DNA from: an uncultured Eubacteriales bacterium
GTDB taxonomy: Bacteria > Bacillota > Clostridia > Oscillospirales > Oscillospiraceae
Reading direction: 5' to 3'
Length of the DNA: 39,371 nt
Assembly (NCBI GenBank): GCA_900550585.1
Contig: URST01000011.1
Coordinates: forward strand, 1 to 39,371
The notes beneath the pieces were generated by a model. That model made no database searches. It was given only the letters and a program-made list of their open reading frames with translations, and was not told where the DNA came from. Shown here piece by piece: positions 22,184-29,588 of the stretch. Both the position numbers and the translations under genes were made by a program. Numbering within the stretch: the stretch's first letter is position 1; every line of letters begins with the position of its first letter.

Positions 22184-23493
22184 TCCAGCGACTGCGCAAC
22201 CGCTTCATCCGCATCGCCACGCTGTCCGTAGCGGCGGTGATGCTGCTGCTGACCGTCATCCTCAATGTGGCCAACTACGTCTCCACCGATGCCGACCAGC
22301 GGGAGCTGCTGGCGCTGATCGCCGGGAACCGGGGCACTATCCCCGTGTCCGACACCGCGCCCGCAGACGTGCCGGAGCCGCCGGACATGCCGGAGGGCCA
22401 GACGCCTCCCGATGCCGGGCAGAGCGCGGATACGCCCCCCGCCCCCGATGCGGCAGATCCCGGACTCCGCGGCGGCCCCTTCACGGCGGAAACGCCGTTT
22501 TCCACCCGCTACTTCGTCCTGCGCTTTCAGGCCGACGGCACGCTGGTGCAGGCCGACCTGACCAAGATCGCCTCCGTCACGGAGGACGATACCGCCGCCT
22601 ATCTGGCCGCCGCTCTGAAAAAGGGCGAGGGCTACGGCTACTGCGGCAATTACCGCCTCTATGTCACCGCCGCCGACAGCGGGGAGCACATCGCCATTTT
22701 CCTGGACTGCTACCAGTCCCTCCGGGCCGTGCGGACGGTGCTGGTGTGGTCGCTGGCGGCGGATGCCCTGTGTACGCTGCTGGTACTGCTGCTGGTGGTG
22801 CTGCTGTCCCGCCGGGCCATCGACCCGGTGGTGCGCAGCGCCGAACAGCAGAAGCAGTTCATCACCGATGCCAGCCACGAACTCAAGACCCCCATCACCG
22901 TCATCGCCACCAGCCTGAAGGTGCTGGAGATGGAGGTGGGGCAGCAGAAGTGGATCGACAAGGCCCGGGCCCAGACGGAAAAGCTGACGGCGCTGGTAAA
23001 CTCGCTGGTAACGCTGTCCCGCATGGATGAGGAGACATCCCCCCTGAAGCGGGAGCCGTTCCCCATCAGCGACGCGGTGCGGGAGACGGCGGAGTCCTTC
23101 ACGGATCTGGCGGCCTCCAACGGCCACACCCTTACCATGGACGTGTCGCCGGATCTCACCTGCTGCGGCGATGAGTACGCCGTGCGCCAGCTGGTGTCCA
23201 TCCTGCTGGACAACGCGGTGAAATACGCCGCGCCGGACTCCCCCATCCGTCTGACGCTGGCCAAAAGCCGCCGGGGCGTGACGCTCACCGTGTCCAACCG
23301 CTGTGAGGACGCCGGGCATATCGACACCTCCCGGCTCTTTGACCGGTTCTACCGGGCCGACCCCGCCCGCAGCGGCGGAAACGGCTTCGGCATCGGTCTG
23401 TCCATCGCCCGGGGCATTGCCGAGGGCCACCGGGGCAGCATCACTGCCGCCGTCACCGGCGATACCATCACCTTCACGGCGGAGCTGCGCTGA
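22180..23493 (+). CDS. Sensor histidine kinase
   Basis: 437 residues. TM1 at about 12-32, an external sensor region (33-185) with a Pro/Asp-rich linker (PADVPEPPDMPEGQTPPDAG, 61-80), and TM2 at about 188-210. The H-box is SHELKTPITVIATS with H233, followed by N-box LLDNAVKYA and G-box GNGFGIGLSIARG. Only about 20 residues separate TM2 from the H-box, so there is no full HAMP domain. Two external cysteines (C155 and C177) could form a disulfide. It is coupled to the response regulator by an ATGA overlap and is followed by a strong terminator. Confidence 0.92.
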   Translation: MIQRLRNRFIRIATLSVAAVMLLLTVILNVANYVSTDADQRELLALIAGNRGTIPVSDTAPADVPEPPDMPEGQTPPDAGQSADTPPAPDAADPGLRGGPFTAETPFSTRYFVLRFQADGTLVQADLTKIASVTEDDTAAYLAAALKKGEGYGYCGNYRLYVTAADSGEHIAIFLDCYQSLRAVRTVLVWSLAADALCTLLVLLLVVLLSRRAIDPVVRSAEQQKQFITDASHELKTPITVIATSLKVLEMEVGQQKWIDKARAQTEKLTALVNSLVTLSRMDEETSPLKREPFPISDAVRETAESFTDLAASNGHTLTMDVSPDLTCCGDEYAVRQLVSILLDNAVKYAAPDSPIRLTLAKSRRGVTLTVSNRCEDAGHIDTSRLFDRFYRADPARSGGNGFGIGLSIARGIAEGHRGSITAAVTGDTITFTAELR

Positions 23494-23516
23494 CGCGGCC
23501 CCGTACACATACGCAG

Positions 23517-23550
23517 AAAGGACGCCGCAGCGCTGCTGCGGCGTCCTTTT
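23517..23550. terminator. Shared terminator between kinase gene and oxidoreductase operon
   Basis: Perfect 15-bp stem AAAGGACGCCGCAGC with loop GCT, ending in TTTT on the plus strand. It also follows the gamma-subunit stop on the minus strand. Confidence 0.9.
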
Positions 23551-23566
23551 GTATGTCTTTGCGCTG

Positions 23567-24112
23567 TCAGCGGGCCTCCCGCCCGATCTGCAGCCCTGCC
23601 TCAAAGGCCCGTTTGTTCAGGGGCAGCAGGGCGGGCTTCCTGCCCAGCTTGTGCTCAATGGTCTGCCATACCACGTCCTCCGGCACCACCTGTGTATAGC
23701 CCACATAGGCCCCCAGCATGATGATGTTCAGCACCTTGGCATTGCCCATATCCAGCGCCATCTCCGTGACCGGCACCTTTACCACCCTGATATCCTCGCG
23801 GGTGATCTCGCTTTTCACGATGGAGCTGTTGATGAACAGCGTACCGCCGGGCACCAGTTTGTAGAGGAACTTGTTGAGACTGGGATCGTTCATGACGATG
23901 AGATCGTCCATGTGATCCCCCAGCGGCGCGCCGATGTCGTCATCGGAGATGACCACATAGCAGTTGGCGGTGCCGCCCCGCTGCTCCGCGCCGTAGGAGG
24001 GGAAGAACGTCACATTCTTGTCCGTCGAATCGCAGGCGGACTCCGCCAGAAACTTGCCCAGCGTCATGACGCCCTGCCCGCCGAAGCCGGCTACCATCAG
24101 ATTCCGTTCCAT
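23567..24112 (-). CDS. 2-oxoacid:ferredoxin oxidoreductase gamma subunit
   Basis: 181 residues with the gamma-subunit hallmarks GFGGQGVMTLGKFLA near the N-terminus and PSYGAEQRGGTANC in the middle. The gamma subunit completes the CoA/2-oxoacid active site together with alpha (VorB-like) and beta. ATG 24112 shares its A with the stop of the beta gene (TGATG), and a GTG one codon upstream is less likely. It is the last gene of the operon. Confidence 0.9.
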   Translation of the reverse strand: MERNLMVAGFGGQGVMTLGKFLAESACDSTDKNVTFFPSYGAEQRGGTANCYVVISDDDIGAPLGDHMDDLIVMNDPSLNKFLYKLVPGGTLFINSSIVKSEITREDIRVVKVPVTEMALDMGNAKVLNIIMLGAYVGYTQVVPEDVVWQTIEHKLGRKPALLPLNKRAFEAGLQIGREAR

Positions 24113-24864
24113 CACACGCCCTCCTTGTCCTTATCCCGGATAACGCCCAGCGGGAACTCCCTGAGCATTTTCTCCTCCAGAAAGTCCAGCGCCTCCAGCG
24201 GGTCAAGGCCCCAGTTGGTGGGACAGCTGGTGACGATCTCCACCATGGAGAAGCCCTTGCCGTCCAGCTGGTTCTGGAAGGCCTTGCGGATGGCCGCCTT
24301 GGTCTTTGCCACATTGGCGGGATTGTTGCAGCTGGTGCGCTCCAGATAGTAGGGCGCCGTCAGCTGGTTGAGGATCTCACACATATGCATGGGATAGCCG
24401 TGCTCCCTGGGATCGCGGCCGTGGGGCGCAGTGGTGGCCTTCATGCCCACCAGCGTGGTGGGTGCCATCTGGCCGCCGGTCATGCCGTAAATGCCGTTGT
24501 TCACGAAGATAACGGAGAAGTTTTCGCCCCGGTTGGCGGCACTCATCGTCTCAGCAAGGCCGATGGAGGCCAGATCGCCGTCGCCCTGATAGGTGAACAC
24601 CAGCGTGTCGGGATTGCTGCGCTTGGCGCCGGTGGCCACAGCGCAGGCCCGGCCGTGGGCCGCCAGCAGATAGTCGTATGTAAAGTAATCCATGTGCAGG
24701 CCGCAGCATCCGACGCCGATGGCGCAGGCAGCCTTGTCCAGCATCCCCATCTCCTCCAGCACCTCACCGATGAGCTTGACGATGGTGGAATGCATGCAGC
24801 CGGGGCAGAAGCCGGATACCATGTCGGCCTTGATGCCCTTTGTTCTCGCGTAGACTTTTTCCAT
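24112..24864 (-). CDS. 2-oxoacid:ferredoxin oxidoreductase beta (TPP-binding) subunit
   Basis: 250 residues. Cysteine pair C20-P-G-C23 and a further CC at 53-54 can bind the [4Fe-4S] cluster of the beta subunit. The thiamine pyrophosphate motif is GDGDLASIG (94-102) followed by NNGIYGMTGGQ (122-132). It decarboxylates the 2-oxoacid and passes electrons to ferredoxin. The start is the ATG at 24864, with GGAGGTG upstream; the longer open frame has no support. It lies 16 bp after the alpha gene. Confidence 0.93.
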   Translation of the reverse strand: MEKVYARTKGIKADMVSGFCPGCMHSTIVKLIGEVLEEMGMLDKAACAIGVGCCGLHMDYFTYDYLLAAHGRACAVATGAKRSNPDTLVFTYQGDGDLASIGLAETMSAANRGENFSVIFVNNGIYGMTGGQMAPTTLVGMKATTAPHGRDPREHGYPMHMCEILNQLTAPYYLERTSCNNPANVAKTKAAIRKAFQNQLDGKGFSMVEIVTSCPTNWGLDPLEALDFLEEKMLREFPLGVIRDKDKEGV

Positions 24865-24880
24865 TCTTCCGGCACCTCCT

Positions 24881-25960
24881 TTATCGCGCCAGCAGCGCCC
24901 TGGCGGCGCTGATGACCTCGTCCCGTCCCATGATCTCGCCGCCTGCGTGGAGGCAGGTGCGGATGGGGCAGCGGTCCATGACCGCCAGCTGCACATCGCT
25001 GACCATCTGGGCGGGGATGGACATTTCCACGTCCAGGATGGCCTTTACCCGGCTGAAGTCCAGCCCGGCGTATGTCTCATAGGGGAAGGGCGACACGGTC
25101 TTGGGCCGGATAAGGCCCACCTTATACCCCTCGGCCCGCAGCAGCTTCACGGCGCTGCGTGCGATGCGCCCGCAGATGCCGTAGCCGGTGAGCACCAGCT
25201 CCGCGTCCTCCAGGAACAGCGTCTCCACCTGCACGTCCTTCCTCCAGCTTTCGTACAGCGCCTCGGCGTCCCGGCAGCACTGTTCCTGCTCCTTGGTGGC
25301 CCAGCGGCCCGCCGCCACGATGCCCCGCGGCTCCTTTTCGGCGTCGTGGCCCACGGCGGAGATGGGACGCAGCGCGTCCTTCAGCGCCCTGACCTTCTCC
25401 TCGCTGCGCATCTCCGGCAGTTCCACCGGCTCCATGATGGTGCCCATGACGCCGTCGGTAAGGATCAGCACCGGGTTGTGGTCCCGCTGTGCGTAGTCGA
25501 AAGCGGCGTAGGTCATGTCCACCGCCTCCTGCACCGTGGCGGGGGAGAGCACCATCATCCGGAAGCCGCCGTTGCCGCTGGCCTTGGTGGCCTGGGTATA
25601 GTCCTGCTGCGCGGGCTGGATGGTGCCGATGGCGGGGCCGCCCCGCTGTACGTTGACATACACCATGGGCAGCCGGGCGCTGGCGCAGAAGCTGATGCCC
25701 TCGCTCATCAGGCTGATGCCGCAGGAGCTGGAGCTGGTCATGGCCCGGGTGCCGGTGCCGGCGGCGCCATACACCATATTGATGGACGCCACCTCACTCT
25801 CGCCCTGCACAAAGCTGCCGCCCACCTCCGGCAGACGGCGGGCCATGTACTCCGGGATCTCGTTCTGCGGCGTGATGGGATAGCCGGCAAAGAACCGGCA
25901 GCCGGCGCGGACGGCGGCCTCAGCGATGGCCTCGGTGCCCTTCATGAATTTTCTTGCCAT
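24881..25960 (-). CDS. vorB: 2-oxoacid:ferredoxin oxidoreductase alpha subunit (VorB-like)
   Basis: 359 residues, typical alpha-subunit length. MARKFMKGTEAIAEAAVRAG, AGYPITPQNEIPEYM and VQGESEVASINMVYGAA match 3-methyl-2-oxobutanoate dehydrogenase subunit VorB proteins of anaerobes; GGPAIGTIQPAQQDY and DGVMGTIMEP are also present. Vor oxidises 2-oxoisovalerate and other branched 2-oxoacids to acyl-CoA plus reduced ferredoxin. Sequence alone does not exclude other 2-oxoacids such as 2-oxoglutarate. AGGAGGTG precedes the ATG. It is 12 bp after the ferredoxin-like subunit gene. Confidence 0.9.
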   Translation of the reverse strand: MARKFMKGTEAIAEAAVRAGCRFFAGYPITPQNEIPEYMARRLPEVGGSFVQGESEVASINMVYGAAGTGTRAMTSSSSCGISLMSEGISFCASARLPMVYVNVQRGGPAIGTIQPAQQDYTQATKASGNGGFRMMVLSPATVQEAVDMTYAAFDYAQRDHNPVLILTDGVMGTIMEPVELPEMRSEEKVRALKDALRPISAVGHDAEKEPRGIVAAGRWATKEQEQCCRDAEALYESWRKDVQVETLFLEDAELVLTGYGICGRIARSAVKLLRAEGYKVGLIRPKTVSPFPYETYAGLDFSRVKAILDVEMSIPAQMVSDVQLAVMDRCPIRTCLHAGGEIMGRDEVISAARALLAR

Positions 25961-25972
25961 ATCCGCACCTCC

Positions 25973-26176
25973 TTATCTGTATACTTCGATGGCCGCGTCA
26001 GGACACATGCGCCCGCAGATGGCGCAGCCGATGCAGCTCTCGGGATGGACGGCCACCACAAAGGGATAGCCCTTGGAATTGACCTCGTGTCCCACGGCCA
26101 GCACGCCCTTGGGACAGAACTTCACGCAGTAGCCGCAGCTCTTGCAGCTCTCCGCGCGGATGGTGACTTGCGGCAT
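25973..26176 (-). CDS. 2-oxoacid:ferredoxin oxidoreductase delta subunit, 2[4Fe-4S] ferredoxin
   Basis: 67 residues from ATG 26176, chosen because AAGGAGG lies 8 nt upstream (an ATG nine codons earlier does not fit). Two cluster motifs are complete: CKSCGYCVKFCPKGV and CIGCAICGRMCPDAAIEV. It acts as the electron-transfer subunit of the Vor complex. Confidence 0.92.
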   Translation of the reverse strand: MPQVTIRAESCKSCGYCVKFCPKGVLAVGHEVNSKGYPFVVAVHPESCIGCAICGRMCPDAAIEVYR

Positions 26177-26192
26177 AAGTGTTTCCTCCTTT

Positions 26193-26870
26193 TTATTCGT
26201 CAAGTCCCGCCTCCGGGACGGTGATACGGGGCGTGATGCGCAGCAGCGGCAGATCGGTGCGGTCCCGCACTTGCCGGTACAGGGCGTCCTGCACGGCGGC
26301 GGCCTCCACGGCGACGTAGGGCGTCAGCATGGCAAGGCCCTGTGCCAGCCCGTCCAGATACTCCTGCGCCGTGGTGTCCCGCCCCAGATTGGGGTTCAGC
26401 AGGAACCGGGGCGTCCGCAGGCGGGAGACCCGCAGCACGGCGCTGAGGGTGCCGTCTACATGCTCCACCGTTCCCGACCAGGGCCGGTAGGGGTTCACCA
26501 CGAACCACACGTCGGCGTCACGCAGCAGATGGGCGTACCCGCCGATGAGCTTCGCGCCGGTGTCATTGCCGCCCACATCCAGCAGGACGGTTTTTTCTTC
26601 GTCCAGCAGCAGCGGCACAAGACCGCCTGCCTGCGTGGGCGCGTCGGCATATTGCTCCGCGAAATGGACAGTGACACCTGCCTGCTCCAGCAGCGCCGCC
26701 GCGTCCCGGCCGCGCATCAGCGGCTTTGTCTGATCCAGATCGAAGAAGTGAACGGCACGGCCCTGTGCCGCCAGCTCCAGCGCCAGCTGCACCGCGATCT
26801 CCGACTTGCCGCAGCCCGCCTCCCCTAAAAAGACCAGCTTCCGCACCGCCGGCAGAAAAACGCCGCTCAT
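26193..26870 (-). CDS. P-loop NTPase of unknown function in the Vor-Buk operon
   Basis: 225 residues. Walker A GEAGCGKS (16-23) follows a hydrophobic strand. FFDLDQTKPLMRGRD and TVLLDVGGNDTGAKLIGG resemble the Asp-containing switch and Walker B strands of SIMIBI/ParA-like ATPases. No transmembrane segments. Its start overlaps the buk stop (ATGA) and its stop is 16 bp from the ferredoxin subunit, so it is firmly inside the operon. Possible roles are assembly or metal/cluster insertion, or partitioning; no specific family was recognised. Confidence 0.8.
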   Translation of the reverse strand: MSGVFLPAVRKLVFLGEAGCGKSEIAVQLALELAAQGRAVHFFDLDQTKPLMRGRDAAALLEQAGVTVHFAEQYADAPTQAGGLVPLLLDEEKTVLLDVGGNDTGAKLIGGYAHLLRDADVWFVVNPYRPWSGTVEHVDGTLSAVLRVSRLRTPRFLLNPNLGRDTTAQEYLDGLAQGLAMLTPYVAVEAAAVQDALYRQVRDRTDLPLLRITPRITVPEAGLDE

Positions 26871-27952
26871 GCCTGCGCGGCGGAGAGGTCCAGCACCTTC
26901 AGACGCTCCCGCCCCTCCAGCACGCGGCAGGCGCCGGCGGCCAGCGCCTCCAGCTCGAACTCGCCCGCCATGACCTCCACCGGCGCGATGAAGGACAGCT
27001 TCTTCGTCAGATAATCGGCCACATATTTGGAGTGGGCGATGCCGCCGGTGAGGATAACCCGGTCCACCCTGCCGTCCGCCCCGGCGGCCAGACCGCCGAT
27101 GGCCCGGGCGGCGCTGTACAGCATGCCGTCATAGACCAGCTTGGCGTGGGTATCGCCGTCAGTGATGCGCTTTTCCACCTCCCGGGCGTCGGCGGTGCCC
27201 AGATGGGCCACAAGACCGCCCTTGCCCCGGATGAAATCCATGATGTCCTTCTCCGTGTATTTGCCGGAGTAGCACAGGTGCACCAGCGGCTGCAGCGATG
27301 CACCGCCGAAGCGCTCCGGCGCGAACATCCACTCGTCGTCCCGGACGCCGTCCACCATCTTCCCGCCGATGAACAGGCGGGCGGACGCGCCGCCGCCCAG
27401 ATGCAGCACGATGAGGCGGCAGTCCTCCAGCGGTCTGTGCAGCACCTCCTCGGCGCAGCGCCGGGCCATGGCCCGGCAGTTCAGGGCGTGGCCCAGCATG
27501 GTGCGGCGGATCTCCGGCAGGCCGGTGATCCGGGCCTCGTCCACCATCTCGTCCACCGACACCGGGTCGCAGATAAACGCCGGGATCTTCAGGCCCTGGG
27601 CCAGCCCCAGCGCCAGCACGCACCCCAGGTTGGAGGCATGGGCGGCGTTCTTCACGGTGTACATATAGTCCACCATGGCCTGATCCACCAGATAGGTGCC
27701 GGAGCCGCAGGGCGGCAGCTGTCCGCCCCGGGCGCAGATGCCGTCCAGCTCCGTCAGGTCGAAGCCGTGGGCGGACAGGGCGCTCTCGATGGCGGCGCGG
27801 CGAAAGTCCACCTGCTCCATGACCCAGCGGAAAGGCGCCAGCTCCTCCCGGCTGTGGCGGATCGTCTCGTCAAAGAGCTTCTCCTCCCCGCGGAACACCG
27901 CGATCTTGGTGGAGGTGGAGCCGGGGTTGATGACCAGAATGCATTTGCTCAT
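26867..27952 (-). CDS. buk: Butyrate kinase
   Basis: 361 residues, the normal length. The acetokinase-family phosphate-binding N-terminus ILVINPGSTSTKIAVF is intact, followed by family segments HASNLGCVLALGLA, LIVLHLGGGASARLFIGGKM and VILTGGIAHSKYV. It converts acyl phosphate and ADP to the acid and ATP. With Vor in the same operon, isobutyryl, isovaleryl or 2-methylbutyryl phosphate are probable substrates besides butyryl phosphate. No phosphotransbutyrylase is encoded in the window. It is the first gene of the six-gene operon, divergent from a LysR gene. Confidence 0.93.
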   Translation of the reverse strand: MSKCILVINPGSTSTKIAVFRGEEKLFDETIRHSREELAPFRWVMEQVDFRRAAIESALSAHGFDLTELDGICARGGQLPPCGSGTYLVDQAMVDYMYTVKNAAHASNLGCVLALGLAQGLKIPAFICDPVSVDEMVDEARITGLPEIRRTMLGHALNCRAMARRCAEEVLHRPLEDCRLIVLHLGGGASARLFIGGKMVDGVRDDEWMFAPERFGGASLQPLVHLCYSGKYTEKDIMDFIRGKGGLVAHLGTADAREVEKRITDGDTHAKLVYDGMLYSAARAIGGLAAGADGRVDRVILTGGIAHSKYVADYLTKKLSFIAPVEVMAGEFELEALAAGACRVLEGRERLKVLDLSAAQA

Positions 27953-28007
27953 GGGCGTGTCTGCCGGACGCGGTGCGCCCGGCGCTCCTTTCCTGTAAAA
28001 TTCAGCT

Positions 28008-28035
28008 TGCCAACAGCATTTTGCTATGCTATAAA
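28008..28035 (+). promoter_or_regulatory. LysR promoter in the buk/LysR divergent region
   Basis: TTGCCA (28008-28013), 16-bp spacer, TATAAA (28030-28035). Overlapping dyads GAATTATTC and ATTCAGAAT just downstream (about 28037-28050) are candidate LysR binding sites. The leftward buk promoter is not obvious, consistent with dependence on the activator. Confidence 0.55.
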
Positions 28036-28071
28036 AGAATTATTCAGAATAAATACAGCGGGGGTGAGACG

Positions 28072-28941
28072 ATGGATATTGAAAAGCTGCGGGCACTAAA
28101 GACCGCCGCCGACACCGGCAGCATCACCCGCGCCGCCGCGCGGCTGGGCTACTCCCAGCCCGGACTCACCGGCATGCTCAACCGCTTGGAGCAGGAGATC
28201 GGCTACCCCCTGCTGCGCCGCGGCAGCGGCGGCGTCTCCCTGACGCCGGAGGGCCAGGCCCTGCTGCCGTACATCGACAGCCTCCTGCGGGAGAGCGACG
28301 CCTTTGACAGGGCGGTGAACCGCTGCCGTCCGGCGCGGCAGGACGTGCTGCGCATCGGCTCCTACACCAGCATCTCCAAAAACTGGCTGCCCCGGGTCAT
28401 CAAGAGCTTCTCCGGGAGGTATCCCCACATCCGCCTGACGGTGAAGGACGGCTCCTGCATGGACATCGAGCAGTGGCTGGAGGCGGGCACCATCGACGTG
28501 GGTCTCCTGAGCAACTGCTTCTCTGCCCGGCTGGACTTCTATCCCCTGTTCCGGGACCCCTACTACGCGGTGCTGCCGCCGGACGAGGAGCCGGGGGAGA
28601 CATTCCCCCTCACAGCCTTCACCGGCCGGACGTTCTTCGTCCCCTCCAACGGCGTGGACACGGAGGTGCTGCGTCTGCTGGAGCGCAGCGGCGTGACGCC
28701 CCGTTTCTCCCACATCGCCACGGAGGACAGCGCCGTGATCAAAATGGTGGAGCAGGGTCTGGGATGCAGCATGCTGTCGGAGCTGATCCTCCGGGGCAGC
28801 ACCGACCGGGTCAGCCTCTCGCCCATCGACCCGCCCTCCTGCCGGGAGATCGGCATCGCCGTCCGCGACCGGAAGCACGCCGATGCCGTGGTGCTGGACT
28901 TCCTGCGCTGTGCCCGCCAGATGACGGAGCAGGCACGGTGA
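28072..28941 (+). CDS. LysR-family transcriptional regulator (divergent to buk operon)
   Basis: 289 residues from ATG 28072 with GGGGTGAG upstream. N-terminal HTH: LRALKTAADTGSITRAAARL and GYSQPGLTGMLNRLEQEIGY. The C-terminal effector domain starts at about residue 90 (VLRIGSYTSISKNWLPRV). By position it should control the buk-Vor operon; the effector might be a 2-oxoacid or acyl intermediate (inference). It is followed by a strong terminator. Confidence 0.9.
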   Translation: MDIEKLRALKTAADTGSITRAAARLGYSQPGLTGMLNRLEQEIGYPLLRRGSGGVSLTPEGQALLPYIDSLLRESDAFDRAVNRCRPARQDVLRIGSYTSISKNWLPRVIKSFSGRYPHIRLTVKDGSCMDIEQWLEAGTIDVGLLSNCFSARLDFYPLFRDPYYAVLPPDEEPGETFPLTAFTGRTFFVPSNGVDTEVLRLLERSGVTPRFSHIATEDSAVIKMVEQGLGCSMLSELILRGSTDRVSLSPIDPPSCREIGIAVRDRKHADAVVLDFLRCARQMTEQAR

Positions 28942-28998
28942 CCTTTTCTGCTTTATAGTATAAAAGCTGCGGCGCCCCGGCGGAAGTTCCGATTCGTT

Positions 28999-29034
28999 AT
29001 GTTCCCATAGCGTAATGCTATGGGAACATTTTTT
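28999..29034 (+). terminator. Terminator after LysR gene
   Basis: Perfect 13-bp stem ATGTTCCCATAGC, loop GTAAT, followed by a run of T residues. Confidence 0.92.
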
Positions 29035-29043
29035 CCGCCGCGC

Positions 29044-29070
29044 TGAAACATTTTGCTGTTCCCATGTGTA
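29044..29070 (+). promoter_or_regulatory. Candidate ECF-type promoter of the sigma factor gene
   Basis: TGAAAC (29044-29049), 17-bp spacer, TGTA (29067-29070). This resembles the TGAAAC-N16-CGTA promoters of Bacillus-type ECF sigma factors, so the gene may activate itself. No housekeeping promoter is apparent nearby. Confidence 0.45.
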
Positions 29071-29111
29071 TTCCCAGTGAAGGGCCTTTCAAAACACAAG
29101 GAGATCGATCC

Positions 29112-29588
29112 ATGACAGAGCAACAGTTTTCCCCTCTGGCGGAGCGGTATATGGACACGGTGTTCCGGGTGGCGTACAGCTATCTGCGCTCCCCCGCCGA
29201 TGCCGACGATGTGACCCAGGACGTGCTGATACAGCTGTACAAAACGGACAAGGCGTTCGATGACGACGCCCATGTGAAGAATTGGCTGATCCGCGTCACG
29301 GTCAACCGGTGCAAGAACGTGCTGCGCGCCCCGTGGCACAAGACGGAGGACATCGCCGATTACGAGAACAGCCTCACCTTTGAGGAGCCCCGGTGCCAGG
29401 AGTTGTTTGACGCGGTGATGGCGCTGGACCGGCGCTACCGGGTGCCGGTGCTGCTGTACTACTATGAAGGCTACCGCCAAAAGGAGATCGCCGGCCTGCT
29501 GGACGTACCGGAGGAGACGGTGCGCACCCGGCTGGCCCGGGCCAGAGAAAAGCTGAAACACATTTTATCGGAGGTGCCGCAGACATGA
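29112..29588 (+). CDS. ECF-type RNA polymerase sigma factor
   Basis: 158 residues. Region 2: MDTVFRVAYSYLRSPADADD then VTQDVLIQLYK and the -10 recognition part VKNWLIRVTVNRCKN. Region 4: LDRRYRVPVLLYYYEGYRQK then EIAGLLDVPEETVRTRLARA. No N-terminal extension. AAGGAG precedes the ATG. It overlaps by 4 bp the gene for a membrane-anchored partner, the usual sigma/anti-sigma pairing. Confidence 0.93.
   Translation: MTEQQFSPLAERYMDTVFRVAYSYLRSPADADDVTQDVLIQLYKTDKAFDDDAHVKNWLIRVTVNRCKNVLRAPWHKTEDIADYENSLTFEEPRCQELFDAVMALDRRYRVPVLLYYYEGYRQKEIAGLLDVPEETVRTRLARAREKLKHILSEVPQT

Noticed and set aside
22156..23604. 482-codon minus-strand frame over the histidine kinase
   Set aside because: Shadow of the kinase gene; Gly/His/Gln-rich and without family features.
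23567..26176. Pyruvate:ferredoxin oxidoreductase
   Set aside because: The alpha subunit matches VorB-type sequences and the four-subunit layout differs from the single-chain pyruvate enzyme common in clostridia, although a relaxed substrate range is possible.
24947..26224. 425-codon plus-strand frame over the Vor alpha subunit
   Set aside because: Antisense shadow of vorB and the ferredoxin subunit.
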